A stretch of 64,000 bases of DNA, taken from positions 1 to 64,000 of the forward strand of contig CAYFVM010000007.1 in NCBI GenBank assembly GCA_964346725.1, read 5' to 3'. Below are positions 53,146-63,667 of the stretch, one piece after another; the first letter of the stretch is position 1; the number at the start of each line of letters is the position of its first letter. The notes below the pieces were generated by a model that saw only the letters and a list, made by a program, of their open reading frames with translations, was not told the DNA's origin and ran no database searches. The stretch comes from UBA1715 sp964346725 (lineage in GTDB: Bacteria > Bacteroidota > Bacteroidia > Bacteroidales > UBA1715). Both the position numbers and the translations under genes were made by a program.

Positions 53146-54156
53146 TTATTGTTTTTTGCTATTAATTGCTTGTGTTGCTGTGATTGCAATAACGTTTACA
53201 ATATCTGATACGAAACATCCGCGTGACAAGTCGTTGATAGGAGCCGCCAAGCCTTGTAGAATTGGTCCATACGCTTCGGCATGTCCAAAACGTTGTGCCA
53301 TTTTGTATGCAATATTTCCTGCATTCAAATCAGGGAAAACCAAAACGTTGGCACGACCTTTAAGAACGCTCTCTGGAGCTTTTTTAGCTGCAATATTTGG
53401 AACTATAGCTGCGTCTAATTGTAGTTCTCCGTCGATTATCAAGTTTGGATTCATTTCTTTAGCAATTCTAGTTGCGTTTACTATTTTGTCAACCGTTTCG
53501 TGCGATGCACTTCCGTGTGAAGAGAAACTCAACATAGCAATGCGAGGTTCCATGCCCATCAAGTCTTGTGCTGTTTTGGCGCTAGTTACTGCAATTTCTG
53601 CCAATTGTTTTTCATCAGGATATGGATTTACACCGCAGTCAGCAAATAAAAATACACCGTCTTCGCCATATTCTTTATCTTTAAAAATGATGAGGAACGC
53701 ACCAGAAACAATTCCTGTGCCTTGAGCTGTTTTTATGATTTGAAATCCAGGACGAAGCACATTGCTTGTAGAGTTTTCTGCACCCGCAACTTCACCGTCG
53801 GCATCACCTGCTTTAATCATTGTAGTAGCAAGATAGAGTGGGTTTTGAATGGTTTTGCGTGCCGTTTCCATATCCATTCCTTTGCTTTTGCGAAGTTCAT
53901 AAATCAAGTTCGCATATTCTTCCTTTTTAGGATGATTTTCTGGATCAATAATCGTTGCTTTAGGCAAATAGGTGAGATTATTATCTTTTGCGAATTTTGC
54001 AATAAAATCAGGTTTTGATAAGATTATAATATCAGCAAATCCTTCTTTGATAACAATGTCTGCGGCTTTGAGCGTACGTTCTTCCGTGCCTTCTGCCAAA
54101 ACGATTTTTTGTATGTTTGTTTTAGCTTTTTCTTTGAAATATTTTATGAAATCCAT
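53146..54156 (-). CDS. pta: Phosphate acetyltransferase
   Basis: 336 residues, the short form without the N-terminal regulatory domain. PTA/PTB family stretches include VLAEGTEERTLKAADI, a TSNVLRPGFQIIKTA region, DCGVNPYPDEKQLAEIA and ARVLVFPDLNAGNIAYK-like ANVLVFPDLNAGN. It converts acetyl-CoA and phosphate to acetyl phosphate, which AckA then uses to make ATP. Together they form the acetate branch of fermentation. Confidence 0.95.
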   Translation of the reverse strand: MDFIKYFKEKAKTNIQKIVLAEGTEERTLKAADIVIKEGFADIIILSKPDFIAKFAKDNNLTYLPKATIIDPENHPKKEEYANLIYELRKSKGMDMETARKTIQNPLYLATTMIKAGDADGEVAGAENSTSNVLRPGFQIIKTAQGTGIVSGAFLIIFKDKEYGEDGVFLFADCGVNPYPDEKQLAEIAVTSAKTAQDLMGMEPRIAMLSFSSHGSASHETVDKIVNATRIAKEMNPNLIIDGELQLDAAIVPNIAAKKAPESVLKGRANVLVFPDLNAGNIAYKMAQRFGHAEAYGPILQGLAAPINDLSRGCFVSDIVNVIAITATQAINSKKQ

Positions 54157-54184
54157 ACCAAACTATATTCAGGTTAAAAACTGA

Positions 54185-54209
54185 GAGAGACGCTTTCTGC
54201 ACGCCTCTC
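54185..54209 (-). terminator. Terminator-like hairpin after the phosphoglucomutase gene
   Basis: GAGAGACG (54185-54192) pairs with CGCCTCTC (54202-54209) with one mismatch, and the minus strand downstream reads TCAGTTTTTAACC. It sits 9 bases after the phosphomutase stop and before pta. Confidence 0.55.
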
Positions 54210-54217
54210 CTTAAAAC

Positions 54218-56026
54218 TTATATTCCCAATGACTTTTTGAGTCCTTCAATTTTTTTATCCAAATCGGATTGAGCCTTCTTGAGTTCTTCTTTATTTGCAA
54301 TGTCTGTTTTCACTCCAAAGTAGAACTTAATAAGCGGTTCAGTTCCCGAAGGGCGAGCTGTTACTTTAGAACCATCTTCTGCGAAGAATTGCAATACGTT
54401 TGATTTTGGTAGATCGATTTTTTCGGTTTTTCCTGTTTTGCAATCAGTTGTGATAGCGTTTCCATAATCCTTGATGCACACGATTGGCGAACCATTCAAT
54501 TCTTTTGGAGGGTTGCTTCTAAATGCTTCCATCATGGCTTGGATAGCTTCTTTTCCTGCTTTTCCTTCTTTTTCAATAGAGTAGAGAGATTCTTTGTACA
54601 TGCCATATTCAACGTATGTTTCAACAAGAACATCGTACAAACTTTTTCCTTCATTTTTTGCTACAGCAGCTGCTTCTGCTACAAGAGCGCAAGCACTTAC
54701 AGCGTCTTTGTCGCGAACGAAATCGCCGGCTAAGTAACCGTAACTTTCTTCGCCACCGCCAATGTATTGCATTTTACCTTCCAATACACGGATTTTTTCT
54801 CCAATGTATTTGAATCCAGTAAGAACGTCAAACATTGTTACGCCAAATTTTTCGCAGAGGTCTGTGATTAATTCTGTTGTAACGATAGTTTTTACCACAA
54901 ATTCTTTGCCTTGTATTTTGCCTGCTTTTTGCCAAGCTGAAAGTAAATATTGTGTAAGAACGGTTGCTGTTTGGTTTCCGTTAAGAATTACGTAATCTCC
55001 TTCAGAATTTTTTACAACAATACCAACACGGTCGCCATCAGGGTCAGTTGCCATAATAATGTCGGCATTCATTTCTTTACCTTTTGCTATGGCAAGTTTC
55101 ATTGCCGATTCTTTTTCTGGGTTAGGAGAACCGGTAACTTCGTGAATTTTGTTCAACCATTCTGTTTCTGAATTGAAATCTTCTTCTTTTACTTCGCCAA
55201 TACCCGGTTTGCGTAATGAAGGAAATTCTCCTGAAACAATTGCTTGTTCTTCAACTACGTGAACATTTTCAAAACCTAATTCATTGAGTACACGTGGAAC
55301 CAATTTGATACCTGTTCCGTGAATAGGAGTGTATACAATCTTTAAGTCTTTTTGTTCCTTAATAATGTCACCATTGATTGACAATCTTTTGATTGCGTCA
55401 ATGTATGGGCAGTCAATTTCTTCGTCCCACAATGTGATGTTTTCTGGATTTCCTTTCCATTTTACATCATCAACGCTTTTAATTTTATTTACTTCGGCAA
55501 TTACATTATTGTCGTGAGGCGGAATCAATTGGCAACCATCTGACCAATATGCTTTGTAACCGTTGTATTTTGCGGAATTGTGAGAAGCGGTAATGTTTAC
55601 ACCCGCTTGGCATCCCAAATGACGAATTGCAAATGACAATTCAGGAGTTGGGCGAAGTTCTTTTGAAAGAAATACTTTGAATCCGTTGGCCGCAAAAATA
55701 TTGGCTGTAGTTTCAGCAAATAATCGACTGCGTAAACGGCAATCGTGGATAACTGCTACTTTAATTTGTTCTGCATTAGGAGTTGCTTTTTTTATGTAGT
55801 TCGCAAAACCTTGTGTAGCCATACCAACAGTGTAGATGTTCATTTTGTTGGTTCCAACGCCTATAACTCCGCGCAAACCACCGGTTCCAAATTCAAGATT
55901 TTGGTAAAAAGCGTTTTCCAACTCAGGGTCATTGGTCTCAATTAAATGACGAATTTCCTTTTTCGTTTTTTCGTCATAATTTCCGTCAAGCCATTGTTGA
56001 GCTTTGTTGAGTATTTCTTTGTCCAT
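54218..56026 (-). CDS. Phosphoglucomutase/phosphomannomutase
   Basis: 602 residues, alpha-D-phosphohexomutase superfamily, long PgcA-like form. Motifs: GTGGLRGVIGVGTN near the start, the phosphoserine loop TASHNSAKYNGYKAY, the metal loop DPDGDRVG, the sugar-binding GGGEESYGYLAGDFVRDKD, and the phosphate-binding RPSGTEPLIKFY. It interconverts hexose-1- and hexose-6-phosphates in glycogen or sugar-nucleotide metabolism. A TAATTTTG box precedes it. Confidence 0.93.
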   Translation of the reverse strand: MDKEILNKAQQWLDGNYDEKTKKEIRHLIETNDPELENAFYQNLEFGTGGLRGVIGVGTNKMNIYTVGMATQGFANYIKKATPNAEQIKVAVIHDCRLRSRLFAETTANIFAANGFKVFLSKELRPTPELSFAIRHLGCQAGVNITASHNSAKYNGYKAYWSDGCQLIPPHDNNVIAEVNKIKSVDDVKWKGNPENITLWDEEIDCPYIDAIKRLSINGDIIKEQKDLKIVYTPIHGTGIKLVPRVLNELGFENVHVVEEQAIVSGEFPSLRKPGIGEVKEEDFNSETEWLNKIHEVTGSPNPEKESAMKLAIAKGKEMNADIIMATDPDGDRVGIVVKNSEGDYVILNGNQTATVLTQYLLSAWQKAGKIQGKEFVVKTIVTTELITDLCEKFGVTMFDVLTGFKYIGEKIRVLEGKMQYIGGGEESYGYLAGDFVRDKDAVSACALVAEAAAVAKNEGKSLYDVLVETYVEYGMYKESLYSIEKEGKAGKEAIQAMMEAFRSNPPKELNGSPIVCIKDYGNAITTDCKTGKTEKIDLPKSNVLQFFAEDGSKVTARPSGTEPLIKFYFGVKTDIANKEELKKAQSDLDKKIEGLKKSLGI

Positions 56027-56058
56027 TTGTTAAATGTTATCTAAATTTATAATTACGC

Positions 56059-56066
56059 CAAAATTA
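56059..56066 (-). promoter_or_regulatory. -7 box of the phosphoglucomutase promoter
   Basis: The minus strand reads TAATTTTG, a perfect TAnnTTTG box, 33 bases before the gene start at 56026. The partner TTTG element is not clear. Confidence 0.4.
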
Positions 56067-56149
56067 AAAATAAATCTGATTTAGAGAAAGAATGAGAGTC
56101 TAAAAATAGTATAAAATGTATAGTGTTTTTTAGATTTTTCCAGACGTGT

Positions 56150-57325
56150 TTATTCTATTTCCAAAACCAATCCTTTTAGATATTCTCCTTCAGGGTGATA
56201 AATGCTAATAGGGTGATCGGCAGGTTGGGTAAGTTGGTGCAAAATGCGCACTTTGCGTTTTGTGTTGGCTGCCGCTGCAAATACCGATTTGCGGAATTCT
56301 TCTTTGCTTACTGCTTGTGAGCAGGAGAATGTGAACAAGATGCCACCTTTTTTAATTTGTTGTATGGCTTTCATGTTCAATTTTTTATAGCCTTGTAGTG
56401 CTTGGTTGAGCACTTTGTTGTGTTTTGCAAATGCAGGTGGGTCAAGGATTATAAGGTCAAACTCATCTTTGTTGTTGTCCAGATATTTGAACGTGTCGCT
56501 TACGACAGATTGATGGTTTGAATCGGGGTAGTTGAGTCCAACGGTTTTGTCGGTAAGCTCAATAGCGCGTGCTGAGCAATCCACAGAGACAACTTTGCTT
56601 GCGCCACCGCAGAGTGCATATACCGAAAATCCGCCGGTGTAGCAGAATGTGTTGAGTACGGTCTTTCCTTGTGAATATTTTTCTACAAGTTTGCGATTTT
56701 CTCGTTGATCAATGAAAAAACCGGTTTTTTGTCCTTGTATCCAATCTATAAAGAATGTGTTGCCGTATTCTTTTGCCAATTCGGTAGTAATTTCTCCCCA
56801 CAACAGACCGTCTTTGCATTCAATTCCGCCTTTGAATGGGAGTGTGCCTTCGCTTTTATTATAGATTGCAGCGAGTTTTTCGCCCATGGTTTGTTTGAGT
56901 GCCGAAACAATGTTGTCTAAGTTTCGATACATTCCCACGGAGTGACATTGCACTACGGCCGTTCCGTTGTAAAAATCTACAACTAATCCCGAAAGATTGT
57001 CGCCTTCGCCATGAACCAAACGATAACAATTTGTTTCGGAAGAATCTGTCAGTCCGAGTTGTTTGCGATAATTATAGGCCGAAGCAATTCTTTCGTCCCA
57101 AAATGCTTGGCCTATCGCAATGTCGTCAAAACTGAGTATGCGCACGGCAATTGACGAGTTTTGGTAATGTCCGATGGCTAAAAATTCGTTGTCGGCAGAA
57201 AACACTTGTACCAAATCGCCTTCTTTGGGTGTGGCTGACATTTTTTGAATAGCACCAGAGAATATCCAAGGATGTAATCTCTTGCTGCTTTGTTCTTTGC
57301 CCGGTCGTAATGTTATTTTTATCAT
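56150..57325 (-). CDS. Class I SAM methyltransferase, RlmI/RlmO-like (23S rRNA m5C)
   Basis: 391 residues from ATG 57325. PUA domain at the N-terminus (KITLRPGKEQSSKRLHPWIFSGAI), the EEHS-type linking region, then a Rossmann methyltransferase with FCYTGGFSVYAL (SAM loop), VSVDCSARAI, LIILDPPAF (motif IV) and ILFTFSCSQ with the catalytic cysteine. RlmI methylates C1962 of 23S rRNA. The start overlaps the preceding exonuclease gene by 4 bases. A weak AT-rich hairpin (56099-56134) follows its stop. Confidence 0.9.
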   Translation of the reverse strand: MIKITLRPGKEQSSKRLHPWIFSGAIQKMSATPKEGDLVQVFSADNEFLAIGHYQNSSIAVRILSFDDIAIGQAFWDERIASAYNYRKQLGLTDSSETNCYRLVHGEGDNLSGLVVDFYNGTAVVQCHSVGMYRNLDNIVSALKQTMGEKLAAIYNKSEGTLPFKGGIECKDGLLWGEITTELAKEYGNTFFIDWIQGQKTGFFIDQRENRKLVEKYSQGKTVLNTFCYTGGFSVYALCGGASKVVSVDCSARAIELTDKTVGLNYPDSNHQSVVSDTFKYLDNNKDEFDLIILDPPAFAKHNKVLNQALQGYKKLNMKAIQQIKKGGILFTFSCSQAVSKEEFRKSVFAAAANTKRKVRILHQLTQPADHPISIYHPEGEYLKGLVLEIE

Positions 57326-57909
57326 AGGGTATATGGTAACAGTTTTTGGTATATTTTGAGGCTCACCCACGCATCGGTTGCGGCGTAGAGTTTTTGAGCT
57401 TCGGTCAAATCATTGTTATCCCAATTCGATAATTGTTGACGTTTTGAAATGCGAAAATCAAGAGCAATGGGCGTAAGCCGTTTTAAACCCATGGCATCAA
57501 TGTTCAACTGCTTTGCAATCGTTTGCAAGTCAATAAAGTTGTTTGCGGTGAAATCACGTAATTTTTGCAAGCATCGCACATCATCATGCACAGCGACGCC
57601 AGTTTTTACAATATTTTCTGCACTTAGCAATTTAACGACAGACAAGGGCATTCCAATTTTTCTGAGTTGGAAAAGAAATGCATCCGTTTCGGTGCTCAGT
57701 TGGAGGAGAGCTACCGAATTTGTTTTGTGTTTGGTAAAAGACGGACGCGTTTCTGTGTCAAAACCAAGTTCGCTATGTGTTGACAAGAATTCCGCGGCTT
57801 TTTCAGCTTTGTCTAGGTCGTCAACAACGTGAATCGTACCTTCAAAGGCGCGAACAGGGTAATTTTCTAGTTCTTCTTTGCTAATTGTTGTAATTTCTGG
57901 ATATGTCAT
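57322..57909 (-). CDS. 3'-5' exonuclease, RNase D-like (DEDDy)
   Basis: 195 residues, only the exonuclease domain without HRDC. Motifs: LGFDTETRPSF (Asp, Glu), VAVHDDVRCLQ (Asp), and YAATDAWVSLKIY (Tyr, Asp). Short stand-alone forms like this occur next to rlmI-like genes in Bacteroidota. It would trim RNA or DNA 3' ends; the substrate is not clear. It overlaps both neighbouring genes by 4 bases. Confidence 0.9.
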   Translation of the reverse strand: MTYPEITTISKEELENYPVRAFEGTIHVVDDLDKAEKAAEFLSTHSELGFDTETRPSFTKHKTNSVALLQLSTETDAFLFQLRKIGMPLSVVKLLSAENIVKTGVAVHDDVRCLQKLRDFTANNFIDLQTIAKQLNIDAMGLKRLTPIALDFRISKRQQLSNWDNNDLTEAQKLYAATDAWVSLKIYQKLLPYTL

Positions 57910-58427
57910 TCGTTTTCTTTGTCTATGGTAGAATCTGAAGCATATAATAAATTATGAAATTCGTTCATGATAGCGAGTGCTCTGGTTCCCCAATATAATT
58001 TATAGTTCATAATAAATTCAGCTGCAGCAGCTTGTAGTCCTTCGTCGGACGTGTCTTTGCACAATTCTGCAAAGTTGCGAGCATCTTGAAAAATGTCGGC
58101 AAAGCATTCCGAAATATAGGTTTCAATGCTTTCGCCGCTCGTGTAATTGTCGGGCTCAATTATTTCTATGCGATTGTCGTCCGGACCAAGTTTTGTTTCT
58201 ACTAGTTGTCTAATGTATTCCCAGTCTTTTTCGGTAACAAATTTTTCGCAGCTATCTTCTGCTTCAAAATCGTTTGCCAAAATTGTTGTTTTCATGTAGA
58301 GTAGAGCCAGTAGTTTGTGCGTTTTATCAATAAATGCTTTTTTCGAGAAAGAACTTGTTGATTCGAGTGTGGAACATAGTTCTACAACGACTGCCACTAA
58401 TTCTACGATACTTTTTTTCTCTGCCAT
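57906..58427 (-). CDS. DUF5063 domain protein
   Basis: 173 residues, all-helical, acidic. The pattern of SFSKKAFIDKTHKLLALLYMK, an acidic middle and the C-terminal NYKLYWGTRALAIMNEFHNLL matches the DUF5063 family of Bacteroidota, regularly encoded just before RNase D-like exonuclease genes. Function unknown; the conserved neighbourhood suggests a role with the exonuclease or methyltransferase. Confidence 0.8.
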   Translation of the reverse strand: MAEKKSIVELVAVVVELCSTLESTSSFSKKAFIDKTHKLLALLYMKTTILANDFEAEDSCEKFVTEKDWEYIRQLVETKLGPDDNRIEIIEPDNYTSGESIETYISECFADIFQDARNFAELCKDTSDEGLQAAAAEFIMNYKLYWGTRALAIMNEFHNLLYASDSTIDKENE

Positions 58428-58428
58428 A

Positions 58429-59910
58429 TTATGCTAGTTTTACCGTGTTTCGTTTGCTTATAAAAAATAATCCAATAATAGTGATAAGTGCATTGAAAAT
58501 GAGTATTTCAAACCCAAATTTATATCCGTTGAATAATACTTCAGAGTACATACTTACTATGTAGCTGATGATTGGCGACAAAATGGCGATAATTGGAACA
58601 AATTTGTCGTTGACTATGCGATTTTTGATTACGAGACCGAACGTAAACAAACCTAACAACGGACCATAGGTGTAGCCAGCAATGTCAAACAAAGTTTTGA
58701 TAAGAGAATCGTTGTGGAAAGGGCGGAACAAAATAATGATACCAAAATAAATCGCTGCAAATATGATATGTGTTCTTTTGCGAATTTTAGTTTTTTTGTT
58801 TTCATCATATTTTTCCGCTTTATCAAAATTTAAAATATCAAAACAGAATGTTGTGGTAAGTGAGGTAAGAGTTCCATCGGCACTTGAGTACCCTGCTGCA
58901 ACTAAACCAATTGTAAACACAATGCCTGTGACTGCATTTAAATGAAATGCAATGGCCGGAAATATGCTATCGGATTTTTCAGGAAGTTCAAAGCCCGTTT
59001 GTGAAGAATAAAAGAGCAATGCAACACCCAATACAAGGAACATTAAATTTACAAAAATGAGTGACAAACTAAAACTGAACATATTTTTTTGAGCATCACG
59101 CAACGAACGGCATGTTAAGTTTTTCTGCATCATATCTTGGTCTAAGCCTGTCATTGCTATGGTAATGAATGCGCCACTCAGTATTTGTTTTACAATATAA
59201 TTATTGGAACGCCAATCGCTTTCAATCAATTTGGTGTATCCTTTTTCTCCGGCTTGTTTCATCATGTCAATAAATGAAATATCCATTTTGTCGAGCAGGC
59301 AAAATACTGTAATAACTGTAGCTAAAAGCATAAATGTAGTTTGTAGTGTGTCGGTCCAAACAACTGTTTTGATGCCACCTTTGAACGTGTAAACTAATAT
59401 GAGTGCAATAAACGCCAATGCCAGAACCCAAAAAGGTATTCCTATGCTTTTGAAAACAAATTCATACAATACGTACACTACCAAATACATGCGCAATGCA
59501 GAACCAATGAGGCGTGAAATTATAAAAAAGAAAGAACCCGTTTTTTGTGAGTTTTCCCCAAAACGTTTCGCAAGATATGTATAGATAGACGTAAGGTTGA
59601 GCTTGTAGTATAGTGGAAGTAAAATTAAAGCTATGGCAGCGTAGCCAAATAAGTATCCAAAAACAACCCCAAAATAGGTAAATTGCGTTGTTTGTACATA
59701 GCCGGGAACCGACATAAATGTAACGCCCGACAACGATGCTCCAATCATGCCGTATGCCACAACATACCATGGCGACTGGCGGTTTCCGGTAAAGAAAGAT
59801 TCGTTATTCGCTTTGCGAGAGGTTATGTGGGAAATTAAAATCAATAATCCGAAATATGCTATGACTATTGCTGCAATCAAATATGGATGTATAATCGTAG
59901 GAGAATTCAT
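58429..59910 (-). CDS. Sodium/solute symporter family transporter
   Basis: 493 residues from ATG 59910; the longer in-frame start at 59979 would begin upstream of the promoter box. About 13 membrane segments. Family features: an N-terminal ITSRKANNESFFTGNRQSPW, SLSGVTFMSVPG in the first unwound helix, DLLQTTFML-like TDTLQTTFMLLATV, and TGLDQDMMQKNLTCRSLRDA. Sodium/solute symporters carry sugars, amino acids, vitamins or sialic acid; the substrate is not determinable. It is the first gene of a four-gene operon. Confidence 0.88.
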   Translation of the reverse strand: MNSPTIIHPYLIAAIVIAYFGLLILISHITSRKANNESFFTGNRQSPWYVVAYGMIGASLSGVTFMSVPGYVQTTQFTYFGVVFGYLFGYAAIALILLPLYYKLNLTSIYTYLAKRFGENSQKTGSFFFIISRLIGSALRMYLVVYVLYEFVFKSIGIPFWVLALAFIALILVYTFKGGIKTVVWTDTLQTTFMLLATVITVFCLLDKMDISFIDMMKQAGEKGYTKLIESDWRSNNYIVKQILSGAFITIAMTGLDQDMMQKNLTCRSLRDAQKNMFSFSLSLIFVNLMFLVLGVALLFYSSQTGFELPEKSDSIFPAIAFHLNAVTGIVFTIGLVAAGYSSADGTLTSLTTTFCFDILNFDKAEKYDENKKTKIRKRTHIIFAAIYFGIIILFRPFHNDSLIKTLFDIAGYTYGPLLGLFTFGLVIKNRIVNDKFVPIIAILSPIISYIVSMYSEVLFNGYKFGFEILIFNALITIIGLFFISKRNTVKLA

Positions 59911-59924
59911 AATTTTATTTTGCA

Positions 59925-59932
59925 CAAAAGTA
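59925..59932 (-). promoter_or_regulatory. -7 box of the symporter operon promoter
   Basis: Minus strand TACTTTTG matches TAnnTTTG and lies 14 bases before ATG 59910. This supports the shorter start. No upstream TTTG at the standard distance. Confidence 0.45.
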
Positions 59933-60048
59933 AAATTTTTAACAAACAGCTTTGGTTTCTCTTTGTAAAACATATTCACCAGATATTCACAATATTAATT
60001 AAGAAAATTCGTTTATTTTTTGTAAATTGAAATGCGTAAGAAATACAA

Positions 60049-60085
60049 TGGAATAGGCTATTCCAGAAGATTCTTAATAATTTTG
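60049..60085 (+). promoter_or_regulatory. Promoter with a palindrome over the -33 region, DUF3820 gene
   Basis: TAATTTTG at 60078-60085 fits the -7 box, 23 bases before ATG 60109. Where the -33 element would be there is instead a perfect palindrome TGGAATAG-g-CTATTCCA (60049-60065), a candidate operator or activator site. Confidence 0.4.
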
Positions 60086-60108
60086 AGTCACACAAATAAG
60101 AAAAGAGA

Positions 60109-60318
60109 ATGGAACAGAATGAGTTAATGGAATTGGTAACTACAAAAATGCCGTATGGAAAATATAAGGGAGTACTTTTGTGTAATTTACCCGAACCATA
60201 TTTGGCATGGTATCACGAAAAAGGATTTCCACAGGGCAAAATAGGGCAATTACTGGGACTTATATACGAAATAAAGCTCAATGGCCTTGAATATTTACTT
60301 AAACCGTTACTCAAATAA
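60109..60318 (+). CDS. DUF3820 family protein
   Basis: 69 residues. The family pattern is clear: TTKMPYGKYKGVLLCNLPEPYLAWYHEKGFPQG-type sequence, with conserved MPYGKYKG and WYHEKGFP motifs. Members are labelled putative quorum-sensing-regulated virulence factors in databases, but the basis for this name is weak; the fold is often seen attached to or near nucleic-acid enzymes. Monocistronic, before gyrB. Confidence 0.85.
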   Translation: MEQNELMELVTTKMPYGKYKGVLLCNLPEPYLAWYHEKGFPQGKIGQLLGLIYEIKLNGLEYLLKPLLK

Positions 60319-60458
60319 ATTCGATGTTGTTGATAACTTTTCAATACTTTGTTTTTGAAGTTACCCTCCAAAAACACACTTTTTTGTACATTCGCTTGCA
60401 TTTCTTACAAAAACGAAGTGTACGTTGTAATGTGTTGTAAATCATTAGATTAAAATAA

Positions 60459-62423
<1,965 letters not shown>

Positions 62424-62464
62424 CAAATAATTCACTTAATCATTAAACTCAAAAGATAAAAAGT

Positions 62465-63601
62465 ATGGAATTTATAGTTTCAACATCTAATTTACTAAGC
62501 CAACTAAATACAATAAAGGGCGTAATTAATTCTAAAAACACGTTGCCAATTTTGGATAATTTCCTTTTTACTCTAGAAGGAAATGTATTGAAAATTGAGG
62601 CTTCAGATTTGGAAACTCGTTTGGAAACCAAACTAGAGTTGGAAAATGTAAAAGGTGCAGGTGTTATAGCAATTGAAGCAAAAAAATTGACCGATATGTT
62701 AGGCTTGTTCTCAGACGAACCGCTTACTTTTAAAGTTGATTTAACGAATTACAAAATTGATATTTTCTCTGCAAGTGGTAAATATACTATTGCAGGTGCC
62801 AATGGTAAAGATTTTCCAAAAACACAACCACTTGGTGAGTCAGATGATGCAGCTTCTATATCTTCATTTACCATCGCTCCAGACATATTGCGTAAGGCTA
62901 TAACTAGCACAGCATTTGCTTCATCAGATGACGATGCTCGTCCAATGCTTACGGGTATTTTGTTTGAATTAACTCCAGAACATCTTCGTTTTGTTGCAAC
63001 TGATTCTCACAAATTGGCTCGTTATACTCGCACAGATATCAAATCAAAAACAAAAGCATCGTTCATTTTCCCTCAAAAACCTGCTAATTTGTTGAAAAAT
63101 ATTTTAGCAAAGGAAACTGCAGATGTAAAGGTAGAATTTGATTCAAAACAAGTGGTAATTACCATGGCTCAATCTATTTTGAATTGCCGTTTGATTGATG
63201 GTAAATATCCAAATTATGCTGCCGTAATTCCGTTAGAAAATCCTAATAAGTTGATTATCAATAAGGCAGATTTCTACTCTAAATTACGTCGTGTAGCTTT
63301 CTTCTCAAATCCTTCAAATAATCTTACTCGTTTGGAAATGTCAGGTACTCGTTTGATGATTTCTGCTCAAAATATTGATTATGCAAGTTCTGCAAAAGAA
63401 GAATTGAATTGTCAATACGAAGGTGATGATATGCAAATAGGATTTAAGTCAAAATTCTTGTTAAACATTTTGGACAACATCAACAGCGAAGACGTAACAA
63501 TTGAAATGTCTGACCCAGGACGTGCCGGCTTAATTATGCCTGTTGACAAAGACGATGAGAACGAAGACGTTCTTATGTTACTTATGCCAATGATGATTTA
63601 A
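62465..63601 (+). CDS. dnaN: DNA polymerase III beta subunit (sliding clamp)
   Basis: 378 residues in three clamp domains of about 125 residues each. Recognisable stretches are FIVSTSNLLSQLNTIKGVI, the AKKLTDMLGLF region, TGILFELTPEHLRFVATDSHKLA and the end VLMLLMPMMI, which binds client peptides. The dimer encircles DNA and tethers the polymerase. It lies 41 bases after gyrB and is followed by a terminator and a DnaQ-like gene, a replication gene group. Confidence 0.96.
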   Translation: MEFIVSTSNLLSQLNTIKGVINSKNTLPILDNFLFTLEGNVLKIEASDLETRLETKLELENVKGAGVIAIEAKKLTDMLGLFSDEPLTFKVDLTNYKIDIFSASGKYTIAGANGKDFPKTQPLGESDDAASISSFTIAPDILRKAITSTAFASSDDDARPMLTGILFELTPEHLRFVATDSHKLARYTRTDIKSKTKASFIFPQKPANLLKNILAKETADVKVEFDSKQVVITMAQSILNCRLIDGKYPNYAAVIPLENPNKLIINKADFYSKLRRVAFFSNPSNNLTRLEMSGTRLMISAQNIDYASSAKEELNCQYEGDDMQIGFKSKFLLNILDNINSEDVTIEMSDPGRAGLIMPVDKDDENEDVLMLLMPMMI

Positions 63602-63622
63602 TAAATAACAATGTATAGGAAC

Positions 63623-63655
63623 AAAGAGTGATGAAGGTTTTTCGTCACTCTTTTT
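63623..63655 (+). terminator. Intrinsic terminator of dnaN
   Basis: AAAGAGTGATGA (63623-63634) pairs with TCGTCACTCTTT (63642-63653) with one G-T pair, followed by a T-rich tract. It separates dnaN from the exonuclease gene. Confidence 0.78.
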
Positions 63656-63667
63656 CATTTTTAGATT

